A stretch of 64,000 nt of DNA from Congeria kusceri (GCA_027627225.1 JAPFQT010000394.1:62001-126000), one strand, 5' to 3'. Numbered from the stretch's first letter, positions 34,363-46,930 are shown. Numbers and translations: made by a program. Notes: generated by a model not told the origin, from the letters alone.

Positions 34363-34536
34363 TGTTCTAGAGGTTACACTTTTGGTTGTTTGTAGCCAAA
34401 AAAGAATTGTGTTGGGTTTTTCGCATGATCGTTGAGAATGGTTGACCACGAGTAGAAAAATGAAGAAAATAAAGAATATTACGAACAGTATAGTTGTTGT
34501 AGTGTTTAATTAGTTCAGAAACAAGTCTATAGAACA
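34363..34536 (+). repeat. 5' LTR, 174 bp
   Basis: It starts TGTTCTAGAGG and ends TATAGAACA, so the ends are TG...CA. An AATAAAG lies at about 34467. It is identical to 40251-40425 except for one A fewer in the run after TAGCC. Confidence 0.95.
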
Positions 34537-34539
34537 TTT

Positions 34540-34556
34540 TGGCGCTGCGAGCAGGG
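34540..34556 (+). other. Probable primer-binding site
   Basis: TGGCGCTGCGAGCAGGG follows the 5' LTR by three bases, where a sequence complementary to a tRNA 3' end is expected, and it starts with TGG. The priming tRNA was not identified. Confidence 0.55.
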
Positions 34557-34672
34557 TTTCACACGAAGTATTAGTGAATTTTGCGTGGAGAAAGTCAAAA
34601 TAAAAATAAAAAGAATAGATTACACACCACTAACTCTTATAACGTAAACAATAGAAAAACCCTCGTAAAACC

Positions 34673-37042
34673 ATGAGTGCGAACGAAGAAGAAGCAGTGG
34701 ACACTAAACCAGACGATCAGTTAACGGTTGCTGACTTGCGAATGAAAAAGTCACGTAGGAAATCCGTGTTTACCAGACAGAGGAATAAGCTAAGTAATGC
34801 CTTATGTGATTCTACTTCTGACAACGAACTGGTTAGCGAATTGCTGGACAAAGTGGAGACTGCCATGGACTCGTACCGTGAATCCATAGAGAAATTGATT
34901 GACAATTACAAGCAAAATGGTGAAACACAAGAAATGAAAGTGTATTTAGAAGAATTAGATGCGATGGACGCTCAGTATGACCAAATACAAAAGGCATGGC
35001 ATGAATGGCAATTAGAAACACAATCAGTATGTTCCGGCAAAGAAAGTGTGAAAGGGGAAAGTAACCATCAGAGTGGAAAAGCAGGTTTGGGCAAAGACTT
35101 GTTTAAACAGTTGCAACGAGTGTCAATTCCTGTGTTTTCTGGTGACATTAAAATGTACGAGTCGTGGAAATCCGCATTTATGTCGTGCATTGATGCAGCC
35201 CCAGCAACAGAAGAATATAAACTTCTTCAGTTACGTCAATACCTCAAAGGGCCTGCCCTGGCAACGATAGCGGAGTTAAGTCACTCAGCAGAAGCCTATA
35301 AGTTAGCTAAGGAGAAGTTAGAACGGAAGTATGGAGGTGTAAGAAGGAGAATAGGTAAATACATTGAAGAAATTGAGAAATATCCCCCAGTGACAATGAA
35401 AAATGTCAAAAACTTGGAAAAATTCTCAGATTTGCTTGAAATGACAGTATTAAACATGAAAGAGACTGGAGTGGAATCAGAATTAGGGCACGGAATGCTG
35501 TACGTGATGCTGCAACGGAAGTTACCGCCAGAGATGCTTGCCTCCTACCATAGATGGGTGCATGACAACAGTAAACTTGAATCAGTTGAGTCGCTGAAAG
35601 ATTTTGTAGTAATGGAAACTGAATATCATGTAACGGCCTCAGAAACTATTAATGGACTTGTAGGGCCAGTAAAGTCAGAAAAGTCTTTCACTGTTCAACA
35701 CGACAATGTGAATTCCAACAATATGAAACCCAGATATTGTCCGTTTTGTAGCAAGAAACATGGAATTTGGGACTGTACTGAATTTCGAGAACTAGATATT
35801 AAATCCAGATGGTCATTTGCAAAGCAGAAACAGCTGTGTTTTCGATGTCTGAAAGAAAATCATCAAGGAAACCAGTGTAGGAACTTTAGAAAATGTTCTA
35901 TTAATGGCTGCATAAAAAACCATCATAAACTCCTGCATATGGATGAGTTAAACCCATCAGCACCAGCCTTCGATCCTGGTAATTCCCAACCGTCGACTTA
36001 CACAAGTTCACACAACTCGTACATAGCATTAAGGACAGTTCCAGTGATTATAAAGGCCAATGGAAAAGAACTGAAAGTAAATGCACTGCTGGATGATGGT
36101 AGTACAAAAACCTATTTGAATAGAAATGTTGTGGAAGAATTGGGGATTCAAGGTGAAATTGAACAGTTGAATGTGAACACAATCAATGGTAAATGTGAAC
36201 AATTCGAAACCATGAATATCAGTTTTGAACTTATAAGTGTAAACAAACAGACAAAGGTAAATGTGACTGCTTACACAATAGAAAATGTGACGGGAGTTTT
36301 AAAACCAATTGATTGGAATATAATGAGTAAAAAATGGCCTCATCTCTGTGACATAAAGTTCCCCCATATTGGAAGAAAAACAAAAGTTGACCTATTGATA
36401 GGATTAGACTATTTGTATCTTCATCAGTCACTGGCGGAGCTGACTGGACGCCCTGGAAGCCCATCTGCGAGACTCACACCGCTCGGTTGGACATGTGTAG
36501 GACCTTGTGAATCAATCGGAGAACATGAACAGAAAAATTTGTTTGCATTTCATGTAACTGCATGTGAACCTGATATCAATGAAACTTTGAGATCATTTTG
36601 GGAAATTGAAAAAGTAGAAAGACCAGAAAATAATGTCTGCAAGGATGAAATAGTGAAAAAGCTTGAAAGAGAAACTGTTTATGATGCAGTTGCTCAGAGA
36701 TACTCGGTTCCTATACCTTGGAATGAAAACAAACATGAACTGAAAAACAATTTTGAACAGGCCAAACAGAGATTAGTTAACACAGAGAGGAAACTTGAAA
36801 AATCGCCAGAAGTACAAAAAACCTATGCCGAACTGATCAAGAAGCAAGTAAAGAAAGGTTATGTGCGGAAAATATGTGAAGGGGAAACAGATGTGAATTG
36901 TTGGTATATGCCACATTTTCCCATAGTTAAACCAAAGAAGACAACCACGCAAGTAAGAATGGTGTTTGATGCTTCAGCTAAACATAAAGGAATATACACC
37001 AAGGTCCAAAACTGCAAAATGACATTTTCGATGTACTGCTAA
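34673..37042 (+). pseudogene. BEL/Pao gag-protease and RT N-terminal frame (789 codons)
   Basis: The frame starts at ATG in accATGAGTG, 137 bp after the LTR. A charged helical N-terminus (residues 20-120) precedes a DUF1759-type gag segment beginning SIPVFSGD (151-158). Two Cys/His knuckles follow: CPFC...H...C (356-368) and CFRC...H...C (389-402). The protease has LLDDGS (472-477), a DDG form of the D-S/T-G site. The RT fingers begin about 745, and VRMVFDASAK (761-770) is typical of Pao RT. At about residue 773 the RT similarity leaves this frame and the ORF ends 16 codons later. Compared with relatives, a few codons appear lost at the break and the frame changes. Confidence 0.9.
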
Positions 37043-39324
37043 GGTTCCGTAAAAATGAAGTGGCTATTATGTGCGATATCCAAGAAATGTATTTGCAAAT
37101 AGGACTTTTGGTTCCAGATAGGCCCTATCATCGTTTCCTGTGGCGAGAAGATCTTACTACAGATCCAGACATATATGAGTTTGAGCGGGTTGTGTTCGGT
37201 GTGAATGCGTCCCCACTTTTAGCACATTTTGTTTCACAAGAAAATGCACGACGATTTGAAACTGAGTTTCCACTAGCTGCGCAATCGGTTATGAAATCAA
37301 CATACATGGACGATACGATAGATTCAGTAGCAGATGTTGAAACGGGGAAACTTTTGTATTTCGAACTACGTGAATTGTGGAAAAAAGCCAGTATGAACCC
37401 TAGAAAATGGATGTCCAATTCCAGTGAACTTATGAAGCACATACCAGAAGAGCTAAGAGCCATACAGGAAGTAGAGATTAGTGACAAAAGTGTTCCAGAA
37501 ACCAAGACTCTTGGTATAACATGGAATCCAGATGAAGATTCTTTCACATTCAAGCATTCATACAATGAACATTTGAAAATGACCAAGCGAAATGTGTTAC
37601 GGACTATTGCATCTTTGTTCGATCCACTTGGTTTCATTCAACCATTCATAGTGAGAGCTAAAACTCTAATGCAAGAAATCTGGTTAACGGGGTCGGATTG
37701 GGATGAGGAACTGCCAGTTCAATTAGCAAGAAAAATACAAATCTGGTACGAAGAACTGAGTCAGCTGAATGAAATAAGAGTGGCAAGATGCATACATGCA
37801 TCAAATCAAAGTCAAATACATACATTTGTTGATGCGTCAAAGGATGCCTACGCAGCAGTGGTTTATTGTCGAAACAATAAGAAAATCAAAATAATCACAT
37901 CAAAAACAAAAGTTGCACCCCTTAAAACAGTCAGTATTCCAAGATTAGAACTTTTAGCAGCAGTACTTGGCCTGAATTTGACACAAAGTGTTTGTCGATC
38001 ATTAGAAATGAATTTGAAAGATTGCACATTTTGGTCAGACAGTTTGAATGTTTTGTACTGGATTCATGGACAAAGCAGACAATACAAGCCATTTGTAGCC
38101 AACCGCGTTGGGTCCATTCATGAGAGTACAGTCCCAACCCAGTGGAGATATGTGCCAAGCAGCATGAATCCAGCAGATCTTGCATCGAGAGGAATGTCCA
38201 TCAGTACGCTATCGAAGAGTGACTTATGGTGGCACGGACCTTTGTTTCTGCAGGAAGAGCCAGAAAACTGGCCTAGAAATCTGGTAGAAGCAGGAGAAGA
38301 TGCTAAGATTGAAGTCAAGAGAAAATCATTAGAAAGCACGTACTTGAATGCAACTTGTCCTGATGAAAAATTCAAGCTTGATGCTTCCCAGTATTCGGAC
38401 TGGAATAGGTTTATTCGCATTGCAGCTTGGGTATATAGATTCATAGACAACTGTCAAGTGAAACAAGAAGACCGGCGCTTGTCCTTAGACTTGAGATGTG
38501 AAGAACTGTTAAGTGCTGAAAAACAAGTTATAGCATTGTACCAAAAGCAAGCCTTCAGAGATGAATATGTAGCTTTAAAGAAAGGACAAAGAATTCCAAG
38601 AAACAGCAAGTTAGCAGCACTTAACCCAGAAATCGATTCAGATGGTGTGTTGAGATGTAATAGTCGATTAGGATTCACAAGATTCCTGCCGTTTGAATCA
38701 AGGTTTCCTATCCTATTGCCAAGAAAACATGATGTTACAAGATTGATAGTAAAACACTACCACGAAAAAGTGTATCATGGAGGGACAAATAGAACATTAG
38801 CAGAACTTTCGGGAAAATACTGGATAATATCAGCTAGAGAAGCAATACGAGAAATTGAAAACATGTGCGCAAGATGTAAACTTAACAAAGCAAAACCCTT
38901 GTCGCAGATCATGGGAGCTTTACCAGATGAACGAACACAGTCAGTTAGAGCCTTCGCCACAACATCTGTTGACTTCGCAGGACCATTCATCACCAAGCAA
39001 GGACGGGGCAAAACAAGACTGAAAAGATACCTTTGTGTCTTTACATGTATGGTTACCAGAGCTGTACATTTTGAAGTGACATATAGTTTAGATACTAATT
39101 CGTTCTTGAATGCGCTGTGTAGATATGTGAACAGAAGAGGAAAGCCTGATCTTATCATGTCGGACAATGGAACAAACTTTGTTGGAGCTGTGAATGAACT
39201 TAAAGTGTTATTTTCGAACATTAAAGATAAAGTTGTCCAGAGATATGCTGTAAATGAAAGAATTGAATGGAAATTTATGCCCCCAAATTCCCCTCATTTG
39301 GTGGTGTGCATGAATCGATGGTAA
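37003..39324 (+). pseudogene. BEL/Pao RT-RNase H-integrase frame (frame-shifted)
   Basis: RT similarity in this frame begins near 37003, ahead of the GTG at 37060. Residues are counted from that codon. RT motif A is DIQEM (6-10) and the catalytic YMDD is at 82-85 (37303-37314). RNase H-like acidic residues are D258 in FVDAS, E297 in RLELLA, D327 in WSDS and D373 in PADLASRG; this covers the A17/Pao region. The integrase zinc module is H-x-H/H at 566-573 and CARC at 603-606. Core Asp residues are D638 (SVDFAG) and D702 (SDNGTNF). The frame leaves the integrase just before its catalytic Glu, near 39297, because of a one-base shift. All RT catalytic residues remain. Confidence 0.9.
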
Positions 39325-39851
39325 AGTCAGCAAAGAAAGCAATATATACAGTGTTAGGAAATGCAGACATCAGTGATGAAGAACTATTAACAGCAGTGTC
39401 AGGAGCTGAAAGTTTGATAAACAGTAGGCCTTTGACCTATCAGTCGGCTAACGCGAGTGATGATATAGTACTTACACCAAATCATTTCCTCATTGGTGTG
39501 TTAGGCGGACAGTTTGCACCTAAAGTGTTAGATTCAAAACCCATTAACTTAAAAAGGCGCTGGCGTTACGTTCAAGAGCTGTTACAACATTTCTGGAGGC
39601 GTTGGCTGAAAGAATACATACCGACACTAGGTTCCAGATCCAAGTGGCGAACTATTGGCCGGGATGTCAAGATTAATGATATCGTGCTACTCGTAGACCA
39701 GGACACTCCACGTGGGCGGTGGCCGCTGGGACGGGTTACAAAGGTGTACAACGGACCAGATGGACATGTCCGAATAGTTGACATCCGCGTGGGAAACAAT
39801 GTTTATCAAAGACCGATAACTCGCCTTTGTGTTGTGGTAGAGGCAAAATAG
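39267..39851 (+). pseudogene. BEL/Pao integrase C-terminal frame
   Basis: True integrase sequence resumes at about 39297 with FGGVHESM, whose Glu (codon 39312-39314) is the third core acidic residue. It then runs through SLINSRPLTY and a DUF5641-type C-terminal domain (WRYVQELLQHFWRRW to PITRLCVV) to a stop at 39849-39851. The first ten codons are out-of-frame overlap with the previous frame. The rest has no internal stop, so only the frameshifts break this gene. Confidence 0.9.
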
Positions 39852-40250
39852 TTGTTGCAGTGTAGGGCATAATAATCCCTTGCAACTTATGTAAAGATGT
39901 AAAGCTAATTTAAGGAAGTTGCAGTGTAGGGCATAATAATCCCTTGCAACTGCTATTATGTGAAATTCCGAAGCAAGTTTTTCCACATCAGATGAAGATT
40001 CAATATTGGTGAAGCGATTGACTTGATGAACATTACAAGACATGTAACGTTTCGTAACAAGTTTTGACGAGTAATGATTATTGTAGTGCATTCATAAGTA
40101 TTTAATAGTTGATATGTCGATTACATATTATACAAGTGATTAAGATTGCGATAAAATATTTTTTTACTTCGATAAATCGAGTGTAATAGTTTACTATCTT
40201 ATAGCATTGTTATATGATTGACAAACTTTTTTGGTCAATGTGGGGGGAAA
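39852..40250 (+). other. 3' untranslated region and polypurine tract
   Basis: It contains a 33-bp direct repeat built on GTTGCAGTGTAGGGCATAAT (39852 and 39917). It ends in GTGGGGGGAAA (40240-40250), the polypurine tract directly before the 3' LTR. Confidence 0.8.
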
Positions 40251-40425
40251 TGTTCTAGAGGTTACACTTTTGGTTGTTTGTAGCCAAAAAAAGAATTGTG
40301 TTGGGTTTTTCGCATGATCGTTGAGAATGGTTGACCACGAGTAGAAAAATGAAGAAAATAAAGAATATTACGAACAGTATAGTTGTTGTAGTGTTTAATT
40401 AGTTCAGAAACAAGTCTATAGAACA
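40251..40425 (+). repeat. 3' LTR, 175 bp
   Basis: It has the same TG...CA ends as the 5' LTR, with one extra A, and is followed by TCACT (40426-40430). Confidence 0.95.
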
Positions 40426-40430
40426 TCACT
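40426..40430. repeat. Right target-site duplication TCACT
   Basis: An exact copy of 34358-34362. Confidence 0.9.
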
Positions 40431-40730
40431 AGTAAACAGGTTTATAAACAATATGTCATCTATTTATGAAAATAATTAATATTAATAAACAAAAACAGCA
40501 TAATGGATATATTAAAATAACACAACCAAATGGTTTGAACATTCAGGCTTGTACTTTCTTTTTCCAGCTTGTTCATTATTCAAGAATACAAGCCCGCTTG
40601 CATTTTGAAATTATAATTTCGATCACTATCATAGAGTCATGTCTCCCAAAATAAATTTTTGTCTCATATACATATATACCGTTTTCATCATTATTATGTT
40701 AATAATAAGAAATTGTATTGTTTAAATACA

Positions 40731-42739
40731 CAGTTGAACTTCGATATCTCGAAGTCATTGAGGGCTCACAAATGACTTCGAGACATCAGCAGTTCGACAT
40801 CTCCAAAAAAAGACCCTTTTTTAAAGTATTTAATCTAAATGTTCATGAAATTGCAATATAACATTGCCATCCTGTATTCCTGTATGCATATACTGAACTG
40901 TAAACTAGTGGTAACAAGAAATGTCTTTTAAAAAAGACAATCGGCGTTGACATTAATAATGAGATATCATTTTACCCTACTTAAACATAATACAAGAGTG
41001 CCAAGATGACCGGTTACGTGGCTTCTCGGACCCCAGATTTTTCGGTCCCCACCTAGACAAGGCGTCTGCTCGGACCGCAGATCTTTTTAGCACCATAAGA
41101 AAACTTCTCATATCCTAAAATTAATGTGTGATTCAATAATTATTAATATTTGTACCGTGAATAAACCGATCATACCGCCCCATGTTTTCACCAGTGATAC
41201 ATGAATAAAGTAAATAATTTACGTTAACATCATTATTATATAAATTTGTCAGCCAAATTTAACAAATTAACAATGTACGAAAATAACTGCGGGAATGAAT
41301 GAAAATTATTCTATATCAGACGCGTTTCTAAGTCAGTTAATCATTTGTACTGTGAATCCTTATGAAAAGCAATCTTCAGGGAATATTCAGCGCATTCGAA
41401 TAATAATGACTTCCATTTTTTATCACACAAACATAAAATTTCATTAGACTATGGCGTTTTAAAATTATATTCGGTAGGAATATGATGTATCAAGGGTTTC
41501 TGTGTATAATTGGTATTGCAAATAATGTATTAATGCTACGAAAATAAGGTAAAAGTAACATGAACAACAGTTCGACGTATTCTATTGTGTAGTACATTTT
41601 TATCTAGTGCCCCGGGATTCTCTCCCATATGGCCATCGCCCCCAGAAGGCTTGAAGTGCAAGTTACAGGAGACGCCCTGTTCCAGAGACGACCCTGGGTA
41701 TTTAAGTGCCCGGTGTGAGGCACCTAGTACACTGCACCTCGGTTTAACGTCTCATGCGAAAGACGAACGTATTCCGTTACTTATTTCACGTCATTTTATT
41801 CATTGAAATATATCTTTTAATAGGTTGATTAACATCTACTGGAGAAGTTGATAGAAATGTGCAATTCTATTTAATTCTTAAAAAAGCGCAACCACCATTC
41901 AATTTCAAATTAACATGTACAGTAAGTTTATAAAAATTGCCCATTTATTAAAATATTCGCTCTTATGATTCTCTGGAAGGTAATTGATGCGTGTATATTA
42001 TAATAGCTATACACCGGCAGCTAAACGCGTGCTATTTTTAGAATGATCGTGAGTGTGTTGAACTCTCTAGAATCAATTGTTATTTATAGAGCGTGCTGCT
42101 AGGCTAAACAAAACAGTGAATTAATTCTGAGAACGAATATAATATTCTGATCTTGACATACAATGAGAAAATATGTTCATAATTATGTTCAGTTCTAGAG
42201 TATATGTCGAAGATATGATTATAACTTTATTTTAACCGCTTATGTAAACAATCATGTACATTTTAATCCCCCAAAGTATGCAAAAGTTGTTGGTATACAT
42301 TAAACCATTGTTGTAAGTTTGCATTCCCTAAAAATAGAAAATTTGCCAAATTCTATTGGTATTCAATTTCCCCCTGCATAATTTTCGCAAGAAATCTAGG
42401 TCAAAAGTGATCTTAGACAGCTACGCCGAAAAAATTCAATTAAAGTTCACATGTACATGTTTAAATATGTGTTGAGCTGTTTGTGATGGGAGACAAACTT
42501 GGTTGTGACTCGACACTGTCACAGGCGTCAACACTTCGAGATAAACAGATAGAAATAAGTGTGAAAATACTTCTTGGGACAGAAAACCTCTTCAACACAA
42601 CCAGAAATTAGAGTTAAAACTTTGAGAAAACTATATTCATTTTATATAAACTAAGAAGGAAGAAAGTCAGGAATTCTTTTCCACTTTGAGATATCAGGAA
42701 CTTCGACAACAGCAAGCTCGTGATAACCAAGTTCAGCTG
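40731..42739. mobile_element. Pogo/Tigger-like element with a nested family G copy
   Basis: The left end is CAGTTGAACTTCGATATCTC; the right end on the opposite strand is CAGCTGAACTTGGTTATCAC. TA follows the right end, but the left TA reads CA, probably mutated. A strong fold-back, TCTCGAAGTCATT/AATGACTTCGAGA, lies at 40756-40793. The right 300 bp matches that of 28477-29144. The middle, 40914-42420, is a separate family G copy found alone at 1900-3630, so it was inserted later. Confidence 0.55.
40914..42420 (+). repeat. Dispersed family G, plus-strand copy
   Basis: It starts ACAAGAAATGTCTTTT with a matching AAAAGACA arm, and has an ACAAGAG at 40992. It aligns with the inverted copy at 1900-3630. 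A 200-bp GC-richer block at 41605-41760 (GCCCCCAGAAGGCTTGAAGT) is not obvious in the other copy and may be an extra insert. No intact frame was found. Confidence 0.65.
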
Positions 42740-42814
42740 TATGTCTATATACATTGGAAATACTCGTGATATGCCCCATTAAATCAATGGTACACAAAAA
42801 ATATTATTTATTTT

Positions 42815-43015
42815 TGGCATGAATGTTCGGGTCTTGAATGTGTGGTGAAGCATAATAGACACTGAAAGCAATTCAATTCATTAAATTTCAAAAAGAAGAA
42901 TGTCAATTTGCTAGTGAACAAACCTCAAACAATAAGTTAAATCAGACACTAAAATCACACAATGAGTTATTCAAAACAGTTGTCATAATGGTTTATTTTG
43001 TGGATCAGGGGCCAT
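42815..43015. repeat. Family J fragment
   Basis: It matches 24690-24865 through 'gggtcttgaatg', 'cactgaaagcaattc' and 'gagttattcaaaacagttgtc'. Confidence 0.5.
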
Positions 43016-44460
43016 ATTACGGAAGCATCTTAAGTTTATCTTAAATTATAATGAAGTTCAAATTTTGGAAATAAAGTCATTGCATTTGACAATACACTCG
43101 TATACATGCAGATTAAATGTTTTTACATCACATATGCTGTCAGCAAACCAGAGATAAGAAAATGTGGTGGATAAATTCCACACACCACAGTAAAGTGTAG
43201 TGTAAATAAATAATTTTCTCGCTGGCAAGTAACAGTATAAAGTCCCAATAACTCACCATAACTGAGTTTCAAGTGTACTGTTTTTAACAAAGTGAATGCT
43301 AAAAACGAGTAGCAGTAGTACAATGTTCTGGCGAGGCCGCGAAATTCTGATTTAATCGCTTATTTTTCACAAATGACGCCAACAAATTGGTCTAAGAGCG
43401 ATTTTTGTAGCATACAAAATTTCATGGGACAAATCGTCAAAAAAGCGAAACAATTTGGGGACGAATATAAAATCTTTTGAAGCGTACAGAGTACAAAGCA
43501 AACATCCGATTGTCTGCTTTTTTATTGGTTTAATTGAATATACAATCTTAGCCAATCGATAACATAATGCATTCGAGGTTTATCTCCGTATTGAAGAGTA
43601 TTCGTTCTGTTTTCCAAGATGGAGTCGTCTGCTGCGTCGCCTAAGAAAAAAAGCCTCAAACGTTATTGAGTAATTTCTCCTCGCAAAACATACAAATTTG
43701 TTGGTAACGATACACTTCTGGTTGTCGCTTCGCATGCTGCCTGCACCCTTATTTATAAAGCCGGTGACATCTTGAAGTTTCTTTGACAGAAACTCAAAGT
43801 GCCAATGTCGGGAATTTGACATAAAAACCAGAACGAACATTCAAAAATTCATTGTTTCAAGAGCCTATAATGTTGAAGGAAATTTTATGACGTGTTCACT
43901 TTGCATTATGCACAAAAAGAATAACGTGGTTTCCATTGAAAATCACTAATTTTAAGTTTATTAGTACAATCAGTTATTTGTGTTGAACAGTTTATAAAAA
44001 AATAACATTAACCGTGTTTCTAATGTTAACTGCTGTAAGCTAAACTAATACGAACCACTGACACTTATATGCAAGACACAACTAGTCAAGGTAAAAATTG
44101 GTATTGATTTCATCATTTGTAGGAAATTGTAGGTGTATTTTGTTTGTTTCTCTAAAAAATTGGAAATGTCCTCAATTTTTCACGAGATGTGAGACAAATG
44201 TTTGTCTCACCTCAGAACACTGGTAATATAAGTATTACTAGGAGCAGCAGTGGCGGCAGTATTGGTAGTAGCAGTAGTAAGTGTTTTTGTGGTGGTGGCC
44301 AGTGGTAGTGACAGGGATGGTGCTGGTGTTTTTGTTGTATAAATGGTTCATGTTTTTGTACTTATATTAAGTATGGTAAGTAACTGAGGAAATGTTTAAT
44401 CTTTAGTGGCTAATAGGGTGTTTGTCCACTGTTGTTTAGTACGCTGTCATATTACTATAT
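43016..44460. other. Unassigned stretch
   Basis: A decayed-looking frame at 43619-43819 is discussed under rejected items. A GTAGTAGCAG/GTGGTGG-rich run lies at 44240-44330. No array or element end was seen. Confidence 0.35.
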
Positions 44461-44945
44461 ACAAGAGACACGCGAGTGTCTGTATTGCTCCACTGGCTCG
44501 TTAAGTAAGGACTGTCAGATGCAAAAGGACCCTCAGATGCAATATATGGAAAAAAGGCCCAGTTCTCTGGCAGCCATGTTTTTTTACAAATCAAAATAAT
44601 ATTTCTATTTAGTGGTTACTGACAAGACAATTTTCAACATTTTCAATAAAGCCATATAAGAAACAAGAGCACTGCCCCCTGGAGGCCATGTTTACAATGG
44701 AGATAAACAACTTGCGCACATTTGGTAGAGAACCACCCACGGAACATTCTTGTGAAATTATTTGAAAATCCAACCAGTGGTTAAGGAAATGTTGTCTTAA
44801 GATTTTCCATTTATAGGTCTGGTGGCCATTCTGTGCAGCAGACCGGAACAACCATGGCATAAGATTGTTAGTCTTAGGCCACTGGAGCTAAAAATTACCA
44901 CAAAGGGAACAATTAGCTCGTGCAATGTGAGCTGTTTTACCTCAT
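44461..44945 (+). repeat. Two ACAAGAG hairpin starts in series
   Basis: ACAAGAG at 44461 has a perfect AGACAC/GTGTCT stem (44466-44481). A second ACAAGAG at 44663 is followed by CACTGCCCCCTGGAGGCC. The text 'cattcttgtgaaattatttgaaaatccaaccagtgg' in parts resembles the tail of hairpin elements at 47460. AGCTCG...GTGAGCT (44912-44933) may be a decayed end hairpin. Confidence 0.5.
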
Positions 44946-46609
44946 GGGACAAAAATTATTGTAACATACCATTACAATGGGTTGGTCTTTGTTTTCTATA
45001 CAGTAAACCACACAATTTACTATCTGTGGTCTAAGTCAGATAGATGTTTCGTATATGTTGCAAAGCAAGCATTATCTAACCACACAACAAATATTTTGAA
45101 AATAACTGCTGTGAGGTCTCAAAAACATATTAAATTTAAATATATCATGAAAAACAGTCCAAATAATATGACGTTAATTGTGTGGATTCTTATTAAGTCT
45201 TAATTCTTATTAAAAAACAGGAACCAGTTTTAACATATTTTTTTTAAATATTCAACTCTGTGTAAATTCTAAATCTTCATGTATATATGAAATTTATCAG
45301 ATATAAACTGAACTGCTAGTGTGTGTTAAATTATTGCATTACAATTGTGACAGAAACAAAATACAAAGCAAATAAGAAATTCTCATAGAGTCGCGAAAAT
45401 ATATATCATCAACAAAATGCAACCATGACTTTCTCTTTTAAGTGTATAAAAGACAAAGGTGTCTGTCCCCACATCCTCGTTTCGATGTGCTTGCAAGAAG
45501 ATCTTGTTACTAATGATATTATTTGTTACAAATGCCACCTGAAAATATACATCCAGTGCCTTCCACAGGATTTTTTTAAGCGTCCCTGTCCCGAGAGGGG
45601 TGGGTTCGGGAGGGGTATCCCGTTCGTATGTCAATTTTTTTTGCGGCATGTGTCAAATGACGTTATCTGGTGCGTTTTAGCTATTAAAATTAAGGCTAAG
45701 ATGTTTTCTTTTTTTTTGACAAGTTTAAACAAAATGAAATAAACGAAACATCACCGTTAGAACAGAATACCTCTAGCCTTTTAAACGCAAAAGCATTATT
45801 GTTGTTGCTAAACTGAAAGTAATGATTTTTTCAAGATGTTTTTTGTTCAAAGCGCATCACATTCACACAGTGACATCATGTCCAAACCCACTATTATTGT
45901 CGTTCTCGAATCTTTAGGTTACACTCGATCTACTGATGGAGACTTTTTTATTCAATTAATTATGTTCATATCTGCATGTATTTAGTGTTTTAACACTGTT
46001 TTAATCGTTATAGCTGTTGAACATAGTACTGACTGGATAATTGGTGAATTGTAAAGATCTTGATTAAAATATATTTATATTATATACATGGTTTCTTCTT
46101 GCAAAACAGCGGGAAATTTTCCTCGTACACATCGTGCCTGCGCGTCAAATGTTACAGACCTGTATTAAGTAAAGCACATGATCGGTACATGCACACTTTC
46201 CATGCATGGAACATGACATCGTGTTTCAGCAGACATTTTGCACTCTTTTGTAGAAAACACGGGTTTTACATGGCATACATGTACATAAACAACGGCGGAC
46301 GCCTTGCTTAAAGACATTATCCGTGAAATTCTGGAACAATTTGTTGAACTCGAACGGCAATCATTGTGTGATACCGTCAAAAACAAAAAGCAGTGTCACG
46401 GAAGTGAACGGTCTTACCGAGCAAATTATTATATTCGTACTCAAAATATTTTGAAAATTGGAATATTTCGTCCCCCATCGGTAAAAAAAAAATCGCAATT
46501 ATAGTTTTATTTTTTTTCACTTTCTGAAAATTTACATTCGCCGGTTTTGTAAACCGTAAAATCAGAAAAGTCCAGAAGGTATTACAAATCTTTTATCTAG
46601 TTTAGAGAG
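44946..46609. other. Unassigned stretch
   Basis: CGGGAGGGGTATCCCGTTCG near 45609 is a local GC-rich island. A 66-codon frame at 46304-46504 (KDIIREILEQFVELERQSL, helical, charged) has no clear start or splice site. Neither can be assigned. Confidence 0.3.
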
Positions 46610-46930
46610 ACCAAGTGGCACAAAAGAACTCACTGGGGAGGGGTATCACATTTTGTCAAGCTATTCGGAATATTTAAGTGTCTATTCATTTGTTTTCAAA
46701 CACGATAATAAAAATAGTTGGACCATGTAAAGTTTTTAAGGCGTATAATTTCTGCCAAAGTTTTTCTCTTTGTTTTCCATTGACAGGATCAAAGCAGCAC
46801 TGATTACTTTGTTCCAAAGATCTATCAAAAAACAATGTGTTAAAGAATTTATTATTGTGTTTATGATTTGTGTGTTGACAATTCTTTTCACATTCCGATT
46901 TAAACTGTAGAGTCATTCGCAAGTGATACA
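46610..46930. repeat. Family J copy
   Basis: It aligns with 25015-25270: 'gaactcactgggg', 'tttgtcaagc', 'ttggaccat', 'gatcaaagcagcactg', 'caatgtgttaa'. Confidence 0.55.

Larger units (their letters stand above)
34363..40425 (+). mobile_element. BEL/Pao LTR retrotransposon, full length with broken frames
   Basis: The order is LTR (174 bp), primer-binding-type sequence, gag-like region, zinc knuckles, aspartic protease, RT with YMDD, RNase H, integrase, polypurine tract, LTR (175 bp). The domain order, with the protease ahead of RT and the integrase last, and the DUF1759/DUF1758/A17-type regions identify BEL/Pao. The two LTRs differ only by one A in a run, and the 5-bp target duplication is perfect. 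The coding region is split into three frames by a short deletion-type break near 36985-37005 and a one-base shift near 39297. No envelope gene is present. Confidence 0.95.

Noticed and set aside
34363..40425. Endogenous retrovirus with an envelope gene
   Set aside because: No envelope-like frame lies between the integrase and the 3' LTR; only about 400 bp of untranslated DNA is present.
41585..41806. Short gene in the GC-richer block of family G
   Set aside because: The text (GCCCCCAGAAGGCTTGAAGT and onward) looks like a dispersed repeat block, and the frame is not conserved.
43619..43819. A minus-to-plus ambiguous frame starting MESSAASPKKKSLKRY on the plus strand
   Set aside because: It has a good start context but is interrupted by TGA after 16 codons and again at 43784. 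With three TGAs in 67 codons and no splice sites, chance or a very old remnant is more likely than a gene.
45383..45742. Overlapping open frames on both strands around a GC-rich island
   Set aside because: Neither strand shows domain motifs or splice borders, and both strands are open because of composition.
46304..46504. 66-codon frame with a helical charged start (KDIIREILEQFVELERQSL)
   Set aside because: There is no ATG start, no convincing splice site and no recognised family. It was mentioned only as unassigned sequence.
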